From: Sorghum bicolor
Taxonomy: Eukaryota; Streptophyta; Magnoliopsida; Poales; Poaceae
NCBI RefSeq assembly: GCF_000003195.3
Contig: NC_012871.2
Location: forward strand, 45,192,378 to 45,256,377
Direction of reading: 5' to 3'
DNA length: 64,000 nt
Below the pieces are notes generated by a model. That model saw only the letters and a program-made list of their open reading frames with translations. It did not search any database and was not told the origin of the DNA. Numbering within the stretch: the first letter of the stretch is position 1; every line of letters begins with the position of its first letter. Shown here piece by piece: positions 1 to 11,448 of the stretch. The translations under genes were made by a program, and so were the position numbers.

Positions 1-442
1 CCAAACCACCATTTATTCATGTTCTTACTTAAGGTTCTTAACTAGGAAACTTATGGATATGCCCACAAGGTTCCAGCACTCATTACAAAAATCCAAATCA
101 AGCATAAGCATAATAACAAACCAAACCAAGCATCAAAGATTCACACTTCAAGCATTGACTCAACTTGCGGTGCTATCGTGATCTTCCTATTAAGGGCAAA
201 GATCATAAAATCCTATTTCAATGACGTCAGAATATGGTAAGACAAAGTTCTAAAAGCATATCAAGCAAGAAGTGGGGATGAGAACAAGCCTTTAAAATAA
301 GCAACAAGGTGGAGATGAATAGCAATGGAAAGGATTTAGTATAGAAGAAAATATCAAGGTTTATAGAACAAGGATTTTGTAGCAATTTCAAAACCTTAAG
401 ACGACCAATTTCTAACTAGGCTTGCGTCCGACAGTCAACAAA
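1..442 (-). mobile_element. Element H: leader region of a minus-strand Ty3/gypsy element (partial)
   Basis: This is the sequence immediately downstream (minus strand) of the primer-binding site of element H, so it should be the untranslated leader. No open reading frame of useful length or recognisable domain is seen in it. The element's coding body lies beyond the left edge of the window. The assignment rests only on position next to an LTR end and primer-binding site. Confidence 0.6.
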
Positions 443-454
443 GCTTTGATACCA
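443..454 (-). other. Primer-binding site of element H
   Basis: On the minus strand the sequence reads TGGTATCAAAGC, one base from TGGTATCAGAGC, the usual plant primer-binding site complementary to initiator tRNA-Met. It lies three bases after an LTR end of the form ...GTGACA, which is the expected spacing. Confidence 0.75.
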
Positions 455-457
455 ACT

Positions 458-2313
458 TGTCACACCCATATTTTAAGAACAAAATAGGATACATAAAAAG
501 ACTCATATGTGCCCCAGAAACAGTCGCACACATAAGTAGACAAATCTCAAAAGTACCATTGCAGTGTTTATTACATAGCGGAATATATTATATCACATAG
601 TCTCATACAAAAATGATAGCATAAAGTAAACAACGCTCTCGACGGAAGCTCCACACAGGGACACTGTTGACTGGTTGACTCCAAACCTAGTACTCATAAC
701 GGTAATCCTCATTCCAGTCATCTATCATAACCTGGGGTGTTGGGAAATTGCAAGAGTGAGCACATATCGTACTCAACAAGTATAACCAGGGGTTCATGAG
801 GCTCAAATAGCTGACACTGGTTTGACTGCATTTAGCTTTTAATAGTAGATAGCATGTTCATAATTAAGCAACAATTGTCAAGGTAGCATAAGTAATTCGA
901 TAATCACATGATCAGTTGTAAGCATAATTAACTCATAGCATAAACGATAATCAAATGAACATAATAACATAATAAGCTCATCATCTTAATGTAGATGTAC
1001 CCAAGGCCGCTCCTGACCGTGAGCTCAGCTAGTATACTAGTTTTAACACTCTGCAGAGGTTGTACATCTTTACCCATGAGTCATGATTTATCCTTTCGTC
1101 CGAGGCCCGTCGACCTCTTAGCTCACTTCCAAGGAAAGCCGGCAGGGTTCACTATGAAGCCTTTCAATGGTTTCGTCTAACAAGTTAGGGCCATTAGATT
1201 CACTCGGCAGGTAGATATAGAGCCCCCCTTCCATGGCACATAACCCGCAGCCTATACACACGGACAGAGGCCACACTATACCCAACGTGTCTAGCCATTC
1301 TTACGCCATTTAAGGTAACCGCTAACAAGCTAGAAAAAGGTCCTCATACTGTGCTAAAGCCAGAGCCATATAGCCCTCATGGTTGCACTGTTATCCCGGG
1401 TGATCACGTACAGACAAGATCTCATATAGTTATTTGTCATCCTTTTACGTTCATTGCACGGCTATTAACTATCTTACAAGATCATGGATTACATCAAGCA
1501 CTAGCACATCTACACCAAATGCATATCAAATAGGTAACAAGGAATCCATGATAACAAACATCTATGATTTTGCTAAGGTCGACAAGGTGGAAGCATGCAT
1601 ATGATATATATGTATATTTATAAGTGAATAGGTAACAAGGATGATCCCAAGTTATACTTGTCTTGCTCAAAGCTCTCCTGAGCCTGCTGGTCTTCAAAGG
1701 CTTGACCTTGATCACCAACGTATCGCTCACCGTCTATACTCGATCATCAATCAACAACACGCAATCCAATGTAGACAATCATACACGAAGCAAACAAGCT
1801 ATAATTAGAACAATACACCAAACAGTGGTAAATCATATATAAAAGTTTATGAAAATATTCTACGCAGCACTACGATCACACAAACGTAAAGTTCACGAAA
1901 ATCGGAATTAAAACGTAGAAGTTATGAATTTTCTAAGATTTCCTATAGAGAAATAATCAATTAATTAATACCAGGAAATTAAAAAGTTTCAAAACAGAGA
2001 ATGAATAATTCTAACATGTAGAGCTCGTAAATACGAATCTAACGAAATTTGAATGGACAAAAACAGAGTTAAAATGAGCATTTTATGAGCAATTTAAGTT
2101 CAGTGGCAATTCTGTAATTACTGGAAAGCGCATTTTAGACTCAGCCGACTAGAATACGTTTACTGAATTGGAAAGCGTAAAGCTACTCGAGGCGCTTGGG
2201 ACTGCGGTGCAAAAACCAAAAAGTCTCAGGGACTCTTTATGAAGAATTCCGGCCGAAGAGGTATCTTTGTTTCTCGGCCGTCGATCTCCAAACGGACGGT
2301 CCAGGGCGCTCCC
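458..2313 (-). repeat. Element H 5' LTR, downstream part (split by array T)
   Basis: On the minus strand this segment ends in GGGTGTGACA, directly before the primer-binding site, so it is the downstream end of an LTR. The rest of the same LTR lies at 50294-51164. The two parts are separated by array T, which is flanked by the 5-bp duplication CTCCC. Joined, the LTR is about 2.7 kb, typical of Tekay-type chromoviruses. Short ORFs inside it have no recognisable product. Confidence 0.8.
2309..2313. repeat. Target-site duplication CTCCC, left copy (array T)
   Basis: CTCCC directly precedes the TGTAACACCC start of the first T LTR. The same five bases directly follow the end of the third T LTR at 50289-50293. 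They bracket the whole three-LTR array. Confidence 0.9.
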
Positions 2314-5300
2314 TGTAACACCCCAGTGTTATGGTTGCATTAATCATGTGCATAGCATACGCATCATCATCTACTCAAAGCATATCATGACCATCATCTA
2401 TCTTGAGCCATGTCATTCTTGGCAAAATTGTGTTTTAAATTGCTTAATTAGGCTTCCTATGCTTATGTTTGAGTGAACCATGCTTGTGTTTGTGCTTAAT
2501 GCCTTGGTAATTAGTTTATCTATGCTTAACTTGACTTTGGGAACAATGTTCATGTTGGTCACTTCTCCAAAATATGCCTTTAAGTCATACTTATGAAAAT
2601 AGGCCCTAGAAACCTCTTTTGCTTAGGCTTCTAAAAAGTCTTTCATAAAATGTTTGCATGTCAAAACTTTCTACAGCAACGTTGTAGCAAATTTTATAAG
2701 GAACAAAAGTTGTTTTATGGCCATCTCATGAAAATGATCACAAATAGCTCAAAAGTGACCCACAAGGCAAAATTTGGGCTGTTTCCAACACTTCGAAAAT
2801 TTTCTAAGTCCTGGAACGAAACTAGTTTGCTCGATCGATTTTGAAAACTCTGTATCTTTCAATCCAGACCGATTTGGCTTTTGCTCCAATTGACAAAGTT
2901 GTAGAACTCAGTTGGAACTCCAACTTTGTCAACTGCACCATCCTCTAATTCACTCTGGTTTGGGAGATAATCATCGGTGAAGTTGCTCTGTCAGGCTGAC
3001 ATCGTTTCTTCTGAATCAAAGTGGAGCTCGCCGACGTGGCCGACCGGCGGCAGCACAACGGCGACATTTGTCGTCCGTACGCCGTTCCTGGCCCTGCTTG
3101 TCAGCTCTCGTCGCGTGCATGAAGTCCACGGCGTCGCCCCGCGCAGAGTGGACGCGTCCACTTCTCTCTGCCTCGCCTCTCTCGCCAGTAACGCGGCCGC
3201 CGGGAGCTCTCCTTCGCGAGCTTACTCCGGCGAGCTCGCGCGCGTTCCCTGCTGCGCCATTGCCCACCAAACTGCACCTAAAGCTCCGCCGTGAACCGCT
3301 CTCCATTCTCCACCCTCTTACTCGCCGAGAAACCCACCGGTGAGCCGACATTTCCTTCTTTCCCCAAATCGGGTCGACGTGACCATCTTCTCCGGCGAAC
3401 TCAATGCCGAGCCCTGTGAAGCCTCTCTTCTTCTCTGGTTAGGTCCTAGAGGTAGCTTAGGTCCTTAGCGAGCTTTTGCGCCACTTGGTGGACGCTCTAC
3501 CAAGCTCTCCGTCGCCGGACACGGTGCGCAGCGCCGCCGTGCTTCCGCCGGAGATGGGTGCTCTCGTGGCCAGCGTGTTCCACGAGGATCCAGGCCAAGC
3601 TGTGTACCTAGGAAGCTTCGCCGTGGCCCGCTGGTGCTGTAGAAAGCCTTAGGTCGCACTCTACCGGCCTGAGGGCTCCGGCGTAACGCCGAGCACCTCC
3701 GCCGAGCCGCCATCGTCGACGGCGAGCCCTTTCCGGTGGCTCCGCCGTGGGGAAAAGAGGGTCTATCGAGTCGCTGGGGTTTGGGGATCACGCTGATGCC
3801 CCTGGTTTGGCCGGAGACCTCGCCGTCGCGGAGAAATCACCGGCGAGAGTCGTCTCGGCCGTGAGGAAGAAGGACCTGACAGACGGGGTCCACTGTCAGT
3901 GTCACCTCCTTCCCTCCTTTTCTTTTATTCAAAATCTGGATTTTTGGCCTTCTTGTAAAAATCATATCTCCTGTTTCTGAGATCCAAAAATTATGAAACA
4001 AATTTTGTGGTATTCCTTGAGATGGCTAGTTTTTAATAAAAATATAAAATGAACCATGTTTTCTGTGAAAATATTTATTAAGGATTTAATCTTGTTATTC
4101 TTGGTTAAATGCATATCTCTTGTTATACTGCTTAATTTGCTCTGAAAATTTTATGGTAGCCTCTGCATGGTATTAGAGTGCTTTGATAAATATTTCATCA
4201 TTTTTGGAGTACTGCAGCTTTAATATGTAATTTATGATTGAAATGTGTCTTGTTTCTTTAATTTAATCATATAAAATAATTGGTGCTTATGCTGGTGCTC
4301 TACTTTGGTAGTAAACAGGTTTATGGTTTTCCTAATATATAAATAATCTGAAATCTGTTGTTTGACACCATATAAGTCATGATTCCCAATTTATAAAATA
4401 AACACCTAGGCACATATTAAATACATATATTTAATTTGGTATGTGCAATTGCTCTGAAATTTTTATGGTAATACTTTGGTGCTATACTTGTGCTCCTGTA
4501 ATTTTTGTAGATTTTTCTGAGCACTTTGACTAGTATTTTGTAATTATGCTCCTATTTAGAATTAATTAATAAATGCCTTGTTAAGTAAATGTTTGGGGGT
4601 TATCATCTGATGTTCTGGTAACCTTGTAATATGCTTGTGCTCATAAGCCATGTGGTTGGCATGGTTTATGTTTTGGTTATGTCATTAAATAATTACTTAA
4701 AGGGGTTAAAGGCTGTTTTGGACAGCAAGGAAGTGATTTAACTTTTGCTTAGTGATAACTTGGCTTTCTGTAAAACTTGTCTAAATCAAAGTTGTTATAA
4801 ACTTATTGAACTAGCTGTGGTTTAAATTTAAGGTCATTTGGTCAAGTGGTTTAAAAGTTATGGCTGTTCCAAGTTGGGTTCCAAAAATAGATGCTCTCTG
4901 TTTTTCTGGGACAGAACCTGGAACTTTGTTTAAATGACTGGTTTAATGTATGAATCTGGCTGTCATGTTTAAAGATGAGTTGTAGACAATTTCATAAGCT
5001 TTCCAGAATGTCTTCACTCATGTTTGTTGGACCTGTCTATCATTAGTTATGATTTATTTACTGAGTATACTTGTTTTGTGTTGCTTGCTGTTTTAGTATC
5101 ATGATAGGTTTTGGGCTAAGGTAACTTATTTACTTGTGTGAGCTTGTATAACTTTTGCTCCGTAAATGAGTGTCCAGTGAGTTACTTATGTTATCAAGCA
5201 TTCATCTTTAGCATGTGCATCTTCTTATTGTTCGAGCATGCAATAGGTGCATCGGACGCGACAGCCTCCTACGAGCTGCAAGTGAATCCCGACGGTCAGG

Positions 5301-6898
5301 AGGGCAGCCAAGAGGTGGAGGTCCAGCAAGCCGGACTCGAAGAGCCCGAAGAAGAAGTTGAGTGCCCGAATCACGAGCCGGCGTCGTTCGTGAAAGGCAA
5401 GCCCCGGAGCATTCTAAGTCTCCCTTTATTTTCGAAAGTTTACTTAATATGTTATATCTATTGATGCATTACGTATAGGAGTTGTGATGAAACTTTTGCT
5501 GCATTCTACTCTATCCTTGTCCAGATAACTCACCACACCCTGGTTGTAGAGTTAGGATCGAGTAGCGGCTTAGCCATGCTTTAATCGGTAGAAGTCGGGT
5601 GATATCCTCTCACCTGCGCGATATAGGGTTATGTCGGATCACGATGGTCTATATGTGCTATCGTGGATGGAACCTGATTAAATTGACTTAAGCCGGGCGG
5701 AGTTTTGCAAGTTTGTAGTAACTCCGTCTGTGGCAGCTAAGGACCGATCGTTGTACGTCCTCTTGTCATGTTGAACGCATGCCTAACACTTAGTTGGCCG
5801 GATAACTCGTTCCGACCGCGAAGCCGAGTAGTATGACTCAGGCCGGAAGACCGGCAAGTATAAAGTGCGCACTACCGGAGGAAGTGCGGTGTGTGGGGGA
5901 CCATTGGCGTAAGTCCAAAGGCAGGTGAGTTAAAATTCCTGACCTCCCTGGCAGAATGGTAGCCCTGGGAGTGCGGCGCTGATCGGAGCCGCGATTCCTG
6001 AGTTGTACCAAAGGTGACCCGTTGGCTCTCCGGCAGGGGATGCTTGGTTGAGTGCTAGGAATAACCCTTCAGCTGGATAGGAATTCGATTCGAATCGCCG
6101 TCTCTCCCGGTTAGTGAGAACTTGACAGAGCAGCGGCAAACGTAGCACTCACTAATGAATTTGGTTCATGATAATGATGATAGCAAGAAGAACATATGAT
6201 GAATTTGATATGGTTATTATTGTTTGTAATAATCAAGTGATGTGTTGTAGTACAGGTGCTAATCTAGTGGTAGACTGATAATAAATAAATATGATGCTCT
6301 CAAAATAACTTAGTCGTAAGTTAAGCTTTTGGCAAAAGGTGAGTCAACCAGCTCCACTTGATATTTAGCCTTGCATGATCCTTGGTGTCTTTTATGTTTT
6401 ACTAGACGGGTAAGTCTAGTTGAGTACATTCTCGTACTCAGGGTTTATTCCCACCAGTTGCAGATGACATCTTTTATGACGGCTTCTGCAAGACCTGTCT
6501 CCATCCCGCTAGGGATGAGGACTAACCGTTGGGCACGGTTCTCTAACAATCTCGTCTCTGATGCTTTTGGAAGGATGGTGTAGACTCTGGCAGTAACAAA
6601 AACTTGTGAACTGAACTTTGAACAAGTGTGTGTAATTATTTTGCTTCCGCTACTTCGAACTTGGGTTGTAATAACTTAATGACTCCGATGTGGTGCCGCT
6701 TCGACGACAATGAATGACTATGTAACATTCGCTGTGTTTATGTTGAACTATTACGATCTTGGTTTGTTGCGAGTTGGTTTGAAGTCCTTCGTGATTTCAA
6801 TTGACTACCGGGATTATATGGGCTCAAGTTTGGAAACTTGATTGCTGGTCGATCGTTTCTACACTTGAACTCTTATAATTTTTTTCGGTTCTGTGACA
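2314..6898 (+). repeat. Array T, LTR 1
   Basis: It begins TGTAACACCC and ends GTGACA, 4585 bp. It contains a GC-rich block at about 3000-3900, where overlapping ORFs on both strands are probably compositional, then an AT-rich stretch. A conserved short ORF lies at 5138-5464. Against LTR 2 it differs at roughly 1.2% of sites up to about 6200, and then is almost identical to the end. Confidence 0.92.
5138..5464 (+). other. Short acidic ORF inside T LTRs (108 codons; uncertain)
   Basis: An ORF of 108 codons is present at the same place in all three LTRs (also 24962-25288 and 48529-48855). The first half is hydrophobic. The second half is rich in Glu and Gln and ends in a basic Lys-Gly-Lys-Pro-Arg patch. 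A splice-acceptor-like ATGCAATAG stands just before the acidic part, so this may be an exon of a spliced leader. LTRs 1 and 3 encode the same protein; LTR 2 has three amino-acid changes. Because the LTRs are young, an open frame is weak evidence for selection. No family is recognised. Confidence 0.3.
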
Positions 6899-7714
6899 GC
6901 TGGCATCGGAGCAAGTTCAGCATTATAAATGCAACGTTTGTGTATTTAAAACAAAAGAGTTTTTTAAATAAAATGGTGTAAAATAAATAATTAAGTTATG
7001 CTAGTGGTCGGATTCTCCTGGCCCACATAAGGACTCTAGGTGGCTATTTAAGTACTGACTTGGGGGGTTTTATTTATGCATCTCCGGCAGTACTCAGGTA
7101 TAGATGTGTGATGACCGCACTATGCTACCCTGTGGTCTAATGGTGGAGGTAGCCTTCATATGTGAATTAGCCACATATGTCGCTAGATTTAAATTATGCA
7201 ACGTCGCACCTACGCCCTGGTAAGTGTGAGCTGTGAGAGCATGATTGTCCAAACGGCGGTCTAGGGGAGTGTTCGCGGTGGTTTTCTAGAGTGGTTACAT
7301 GTCGAAACCACGGAACCACGAAAGAAACTTAATTGGGGAGCATTTAATTTCTCGGGTAGTTGTGGTGTCATTGTTTGTGCATGTTGGGCATGTCCAAGCA
7401 ATGTGCACTTAGTTTACTGCTTTCTTGAGTGATATTGGGAACTGTTGGGCTGAAATGAAGTTTTCTGCAGGTACCCTAACAGCGCACGTGTAAACCGATA
7501 GTTATCGTATCGAGAGACGAATGTATGCCACCGTATATCCGTTAGAATATTAATTTTCTAAGTTTGTGAGGACGTACGGTTCGTGCATGCATCATGTCGC
7601 ATTCATACATACATTCTGTCTACTCCTTCCCTTACAATGTCGCCCCTTTTAATTAAATAAATGTTGCTTAAACTAATCCTCTTTTACCCATGGTATTCCT
7701 ATTCCTTTCCACAG
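6899..7714 (+). other. Body A leader with primer-binding site
   Basis: The primer-binding site TGGCATCGGAGC is at 6901-6912, two bases from the usual initiator tRNA-Met complement. The remainder has no convincing ORF. It ends in a pyrimidine-rich stretch and CCACAG directly before the ORF0 start codon, which looks like a 3' splice site. From about 6200 in the LTR to about 7890 I see only two differences from body B. Confidence 0.75.
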
Positions 7715-8797
7715 ATGGACGCACCCGCTTCACCCCGTCCCAGTGACACTTTCTTGCACGAGTTTGGCACTCCTACCCTGCTCTGGAGAGTGTTACGGAC
7801 TGTTGGGTATACTGAGCCACCTCAGTATTCTTGGTGGGAGATGGAGAGCACAGGAGGGATTCAGTGGTTTGCTGTGCAGGGAGTTGTCCCTCCCTATGGG
7901 GACAAGCCTGCATGGACAGGTTGGACTTGTAGCTCAGATGGGCAGACTCCTTGGGAGGCAGCTTAGGTTGCAGCCCAGACTATCCTGCTCGATATCTGTC
8001 AGAGGTGTGGTGATGAGCTGACGGGAGGACCAGCGGCCTCCATTCCCAGTGCTGACCCAGCAGCAACGGAGTGGAAACAGGCTGACGGTTGTGCTTTGGT
8101 TCGAGGCAGGGGAGAGAGAGCTGAGAGTTCTAGTCCTGCTATGAGTGCTATGATGGCTGTGCTCAAGCTGATTAGTCAGTGAGAGGGCACCTATGCACAG
8201 GTGATGGTGGCTGTTCGCAGGGCCCAGGAGATGCAGCGGAAGGCTGAGAAGCGTGCTCGCAAGTTTCGCAAGCAAGCTAGACTCCTGGAGCAAGCTCAGA
8301 AGGACCACAATGACTGGAAAGACATTGCGGAGTACCGTAGGCAGCAGTGGGTGAAGGCCATTAGGGAGACAGATCATAAGCAGGATCAGATGAGCCAGTT
8401 AGCTAGAGAGAGGGAGACCTTGCAGGAGCGCTTGGTGCAGCTCACCCGTGAGAGGGATACTGCACTCCACGTGTCGGAGAACAGGCGCCGAGTATGGGAG
8501 ATGCATCGAGTTCAGTCGCTTGAGCGGGAGAACTATCTGCAGGATCAGATTGAGGCTGGTCTTGTGGAGATTCACCGTCTCAACAACTTGCTACACCCTA
8601 TTCCTCGCCCTATACTCGTGTATCCAGAGGTGGGACCTCAGGTGATTGTGGCCGATGATGGTATGGAGGTCGATGGACCAGCAGCGGCTGCACCACCTTT
8701 GCACGAGGACGTGGAGGACGAGGAGCTTGAGCCGGTTAGCGACGAGGATGGAGAGGCGATCTTCGACGCTGACTCGGACGATGAGCCTGGAGTGTAG
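7715..8797 (+). pseudogene. T ORF0, body A copy (two nonsense codons)
   Basis: This accessory ORF upstream of gag would encode about 360 residues. The N-terminal 80 or so residues are Trp-rich and end in an Ala-rich helix. A region of roughly 140 residues from about position 165 is rich in Arg, Glu, Gln and Leu heptads, a predicted coiled coil. The C-terminus is strongly acidic. TAG at 7964-7966 and TGA at 8180-8182 break it; body B has CAG and CGA there, so both are C-to-T changes. An extra ORF before gag is known in some rice Tekay-type elements (RIRE3 and RIRE8 are the ones I recall); its function is unknown. Confidence 0.75.
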
Positions 8798-9157
8798 AGA
8801 GTAGTGGGTAGTGTTATGTGAGGATCTTTTACAGTATGCTAGTCAGCCGTGGTGCTTTTGTAACCATATTGTAATCCGAAACTTTGACCTTGACTCATGG
8901 CATGTACTGTGATGGTGTAATAACATTGTGGACCCAATGTGCAGTCTTAATATGATCGTCATGTTATGCCGATGTTTTTCGTTGTGGTGCGTATTGCGGA
9001 TATCTATGTCATGTGTTGGATTGGTGATGTTGTTTTGTGGAATTGAATTGTTGTGCCTTTCTGTAAAGCTATTCTCTCGAATACTTTCAGGCATGAAAAT
9101 AAGTTCTTCTACGGCAAATCTTGTCATCATCAATACTCACGGACTGTGTCTTTACAG
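8798..9157 (+). other. Spacer between ORF0 and gag, body A
   Basis: No gene is seen. The segment ends in CTGTGTCTTTACAG directly before the gag ATG, a good 3' splice-site match. ORF0 is preceded by a similar signal, so both ORFs may be expressed from spliced transcripts. Confidence 0.55.
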
Positions 9158-9367
9158 ATGTCTCGTGGCACCCGAGGTGCGGAATAGCGTGCAAACATGA
9201 ATCCACCCCCTCCTCCTCCACCACCGAATCCTGCTGAGTTAATGCAAATTATGGTGGAAAATCAGAGGTTGCTCACTGAGACCATCAATCGGATGGCAAA
9301 TCAGGGTGGTCGTAATGCACAGGAAGGGCCAGCTCCCAACCAGTACAGTAGCTTCAAGGACTTCATG

Positions 9368-9633
9368 GACACAAAGCCCCCACCTTTCAGAGAAGCTGAA
9401 GAACCCCTTCAAGCTAAAGAATGGCTGAACACAGTGGAACAAAAGTTCCGCTTACTTCGGTTGACTGAAGGTCTGAAGGCAGAGTATGCAGCTCACCAAC
9501 TGCAAGGTCCGGCAGGCATGTGGTGGAATCAGTACCGAGAAGCTCTTCCAGCCAACACAGTGCTTGACTAGAATCTTTTCCGTGAAGCTTTCAAGGGGCA
9601 TTTCATTCCTCCTGGTGTTATGGAGATAAAGCA
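9368..9633 (+). repeat. 279-bp gag tandem duplication, copy 1 (truncated by N1)
   Basis: The segment that follows TTCATG at 9362-9367 is repeated at 17941-18219. Copy 1 continues across N1 for 13 bp (17928-17940), which gives a 279-bp unit (93 codons). It differs at four sites from copy 2, while copy 2 is identical to the single copy in body B. Confidence 0.85.
9629..9633. repeat. Target-site duplication AAGCA, left copy (N1)
   Basis: AAGCA precedes the first LTR of N1 and recurs at 17923-17927 after the second LTR. The uninterrupted site in body B reads GAAGCATACTG, confirming the insertion point. Confidence 0.92.
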
Positions 9634-11288
9634 TGTTGACGGTCCTTAAGTATCAAATTTAATTATCAAATAAATAAAGAAAAGGATCCAAATGAAATCA
9701 AGATCTAGACTTAGGGTTTTATCTGACATAATTCCACGAGTTTTGGTGTTTGTCTATTTCTGCAGGGGGTTATCAGGAAATATGGAAGAAAGGCCCACAT
9801 GTCGGGATTACGTAAAGATATTAACGTGTTGCACAATTATCTTACATCTAGAAGACTCCAGAAGCCACGAGACCGAAGCGGAGGCGAAACGGGGCCAGAG
9901 GCAGGGCGCCCGCCCTGTCCTACTAGGCGCCCGCCCCCTCCAGGAGTCCAATCAGGACTCTGCTTTGCGGGAGATCTCCACCGACCTAAAGGATGAATCT
10001 AAACCATACAATCTATGTCGGTTTGATCCAAGGGCCCATATTCACTTGAAGGGACTATAAAACCAGACCCCCTGGCCCCTGGAGGAGAGAGCCTCTCAAC
10101 CCTAATTCATTGTTCCATCAAGGGAGAAGAAGCCTCTGATCAAGATTAGAGCCACCACATCAATTAGACATCTAGATTAGCATAGCTACATAGGATTAGA
10201 ACTAGAAGGAGTCAATCTTCGATTGGTTTCCGGATCTGTCAAGAGGATTCTTGGTAATTCTCTAATTGTGCTTCTAATTACTTTCTAATTATCTTTGTTC
10301 TTCAATATTATGAATATAACTTTGTTCTACTTCAATATATTGCTTATGACTTTGCTCTACTTGCTTATATTCAAGATTATATTGTTCTTAGTTTATCATA
10401 GTTATGTACTTGGCTTAGTTAGATTCGATCTATATACATGCTTAGGATCGTATAGCGTTTATCCATCGGATCCATGGGTAAATGATAGATATTGTGTAGG
10501 CGTGGTGCTTATACCGTATTTATCTGCGATTGTACCCAATATGCCAGATCGTGGGGTGGTTCGTGATAGTGACAGCTTCATTGATTCTTATATAGTCCCC
10601 CTCTCGTGTATTGGGCTGGCAGAGCAACATTATTACAGGGGAGTGATTGCTATGTTTCTCATATTCCTTGCTAATATCACTATGCATGGGCGTAGTCTTG
10701 TCTCGCAATGATTGCTAAGTATGCTTGCACTAACTATGATAATGCTAGACTATATAGTTAAGAATAACTTAGGGAATATTCTTGTAGTTCGTTCTAATAC
10801 CATGCTAATGACTTTCTAGAGTATCTAATTGAGGTGCTTATCATATTTATTATGTGGCTAGATCAGATTAGTTATCCTTGTCACTATTATTATTTCATAT
10901 ATCTTTTATGTGACACTTATCCCTGTATGATGAGTTAGATATAATGTTCTCAATTATACATGCAATGATAGATGCTCAATCTCATATTCTATTCTATAAT
11001 CATTAGTGAGGATTTCTAATCCCTTCCCAGTGGTAAAAATATAAATAACGATACCTGGAATACTTCCCGGTTAAAATGCTGCATCGGTATTAATCTGTGC
11101 GCTTGCAGATCCCATTCATTATTTATTTAGAAGAGCAATTGCATATTTCAATACCGCGTCTCTCATGTCATGCTGGGGATGACAACTTGGCTTAAGTGGT
11201 GTGAGGGATAGGTTTGGCATTTTTGGCACCGTTACTAGATTTAGAGAACTTAGTCTCCTTTTAGTAATGATGTTAAGAATACCCAACA
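9634..11288 (+). repeat. N1 5' LTR
   Basis: The LTR starts TGTTGACGGTCC and ends GAATACCCAACA. A TATA box lies at 10056-10062, preceded by two copies of the GC-rich motif GGCGCCCGCCC at about 9900-9945. ORFs within it (for example 10295-10711) are AT-rich and repeated in the 3' LTR, and I do not regard them as genes. Confidence 0.93.
10056..10062 (+). promoter_or_regulatory. TATA box of N1 5' LTR
   Basis: TATAAAA stands in the block GGGACTATAAAACCAGACCC. The same block occurs in the 3' LTR (16690) and in the LTR of E2 (60223), so the core promoter is conserved between these Athila-type elements. Confidence 0.75.
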
Positions 11289-11296
11289 AGCATTTT

Positions 11297-11313
11297 TGGC
11301 GCCGTTACCGGGG
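11297..11313 (+). other. N1 primer-binding site
   Basis: TGGCGCCGTTACCGGGG begins eight bases after the LTR end. It differs at one position from TGGCGCCGTTGCCGGGG, the complement of the 3' end of plant tRNA-Asp used by Athila elements. Confidence 0.85.
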
Positions 11314-11448
11314 AAGGTTGATTACCAATCATGAATGGAATAAAAGATTTTGAGTTATCATTCGCATCACTAATATGATTGAGCTTATCTATTCTCTCAT
11401 ACAGTTTTACCCCGATATTTTCCTATTTCATCTTATGCAGGGGAATGT

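Larger units (their letters stand above)
9158..9633 (+). pseudogene. gag: T gag, body A, 5' part (interrupted by N1)
   Basis: The start ATG at 9158 is chosen because it follows a splice acceptor and heads the longest frame in body B. A TAG at 9185-9187 (CAG in body B) already breaks the leader. A poly-proline stretch begins at 9200, followed by the conserved gag retrotransposon domain. A second stop, TAG at 9569-9571, falls where a Trp codon is expected and is shared by all three copies of this segment in the window. Reading is then cut by N1 at 9633. Confidence 0.85.

Noticed and set aside
2977..3791. Overlapping ORFs of 77-111 codons on both strands in the GC-rich part of the T LTRs (also 22801-23615 and 46368-47182)
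   Set aside because: They overlap each other in several frames and follow GC composition. They carry no recognisable domain and repeat only because the LTR repeats.
10295..10711. 138-codon ORF in the N1 LTR (also 16929-17345)
   Set aside because: It lies downstream of the LTR TATA box in AT-rich sequence, is hydrophobic by composition and matches no family. Conservation between the LTRs reflects recent insertion.
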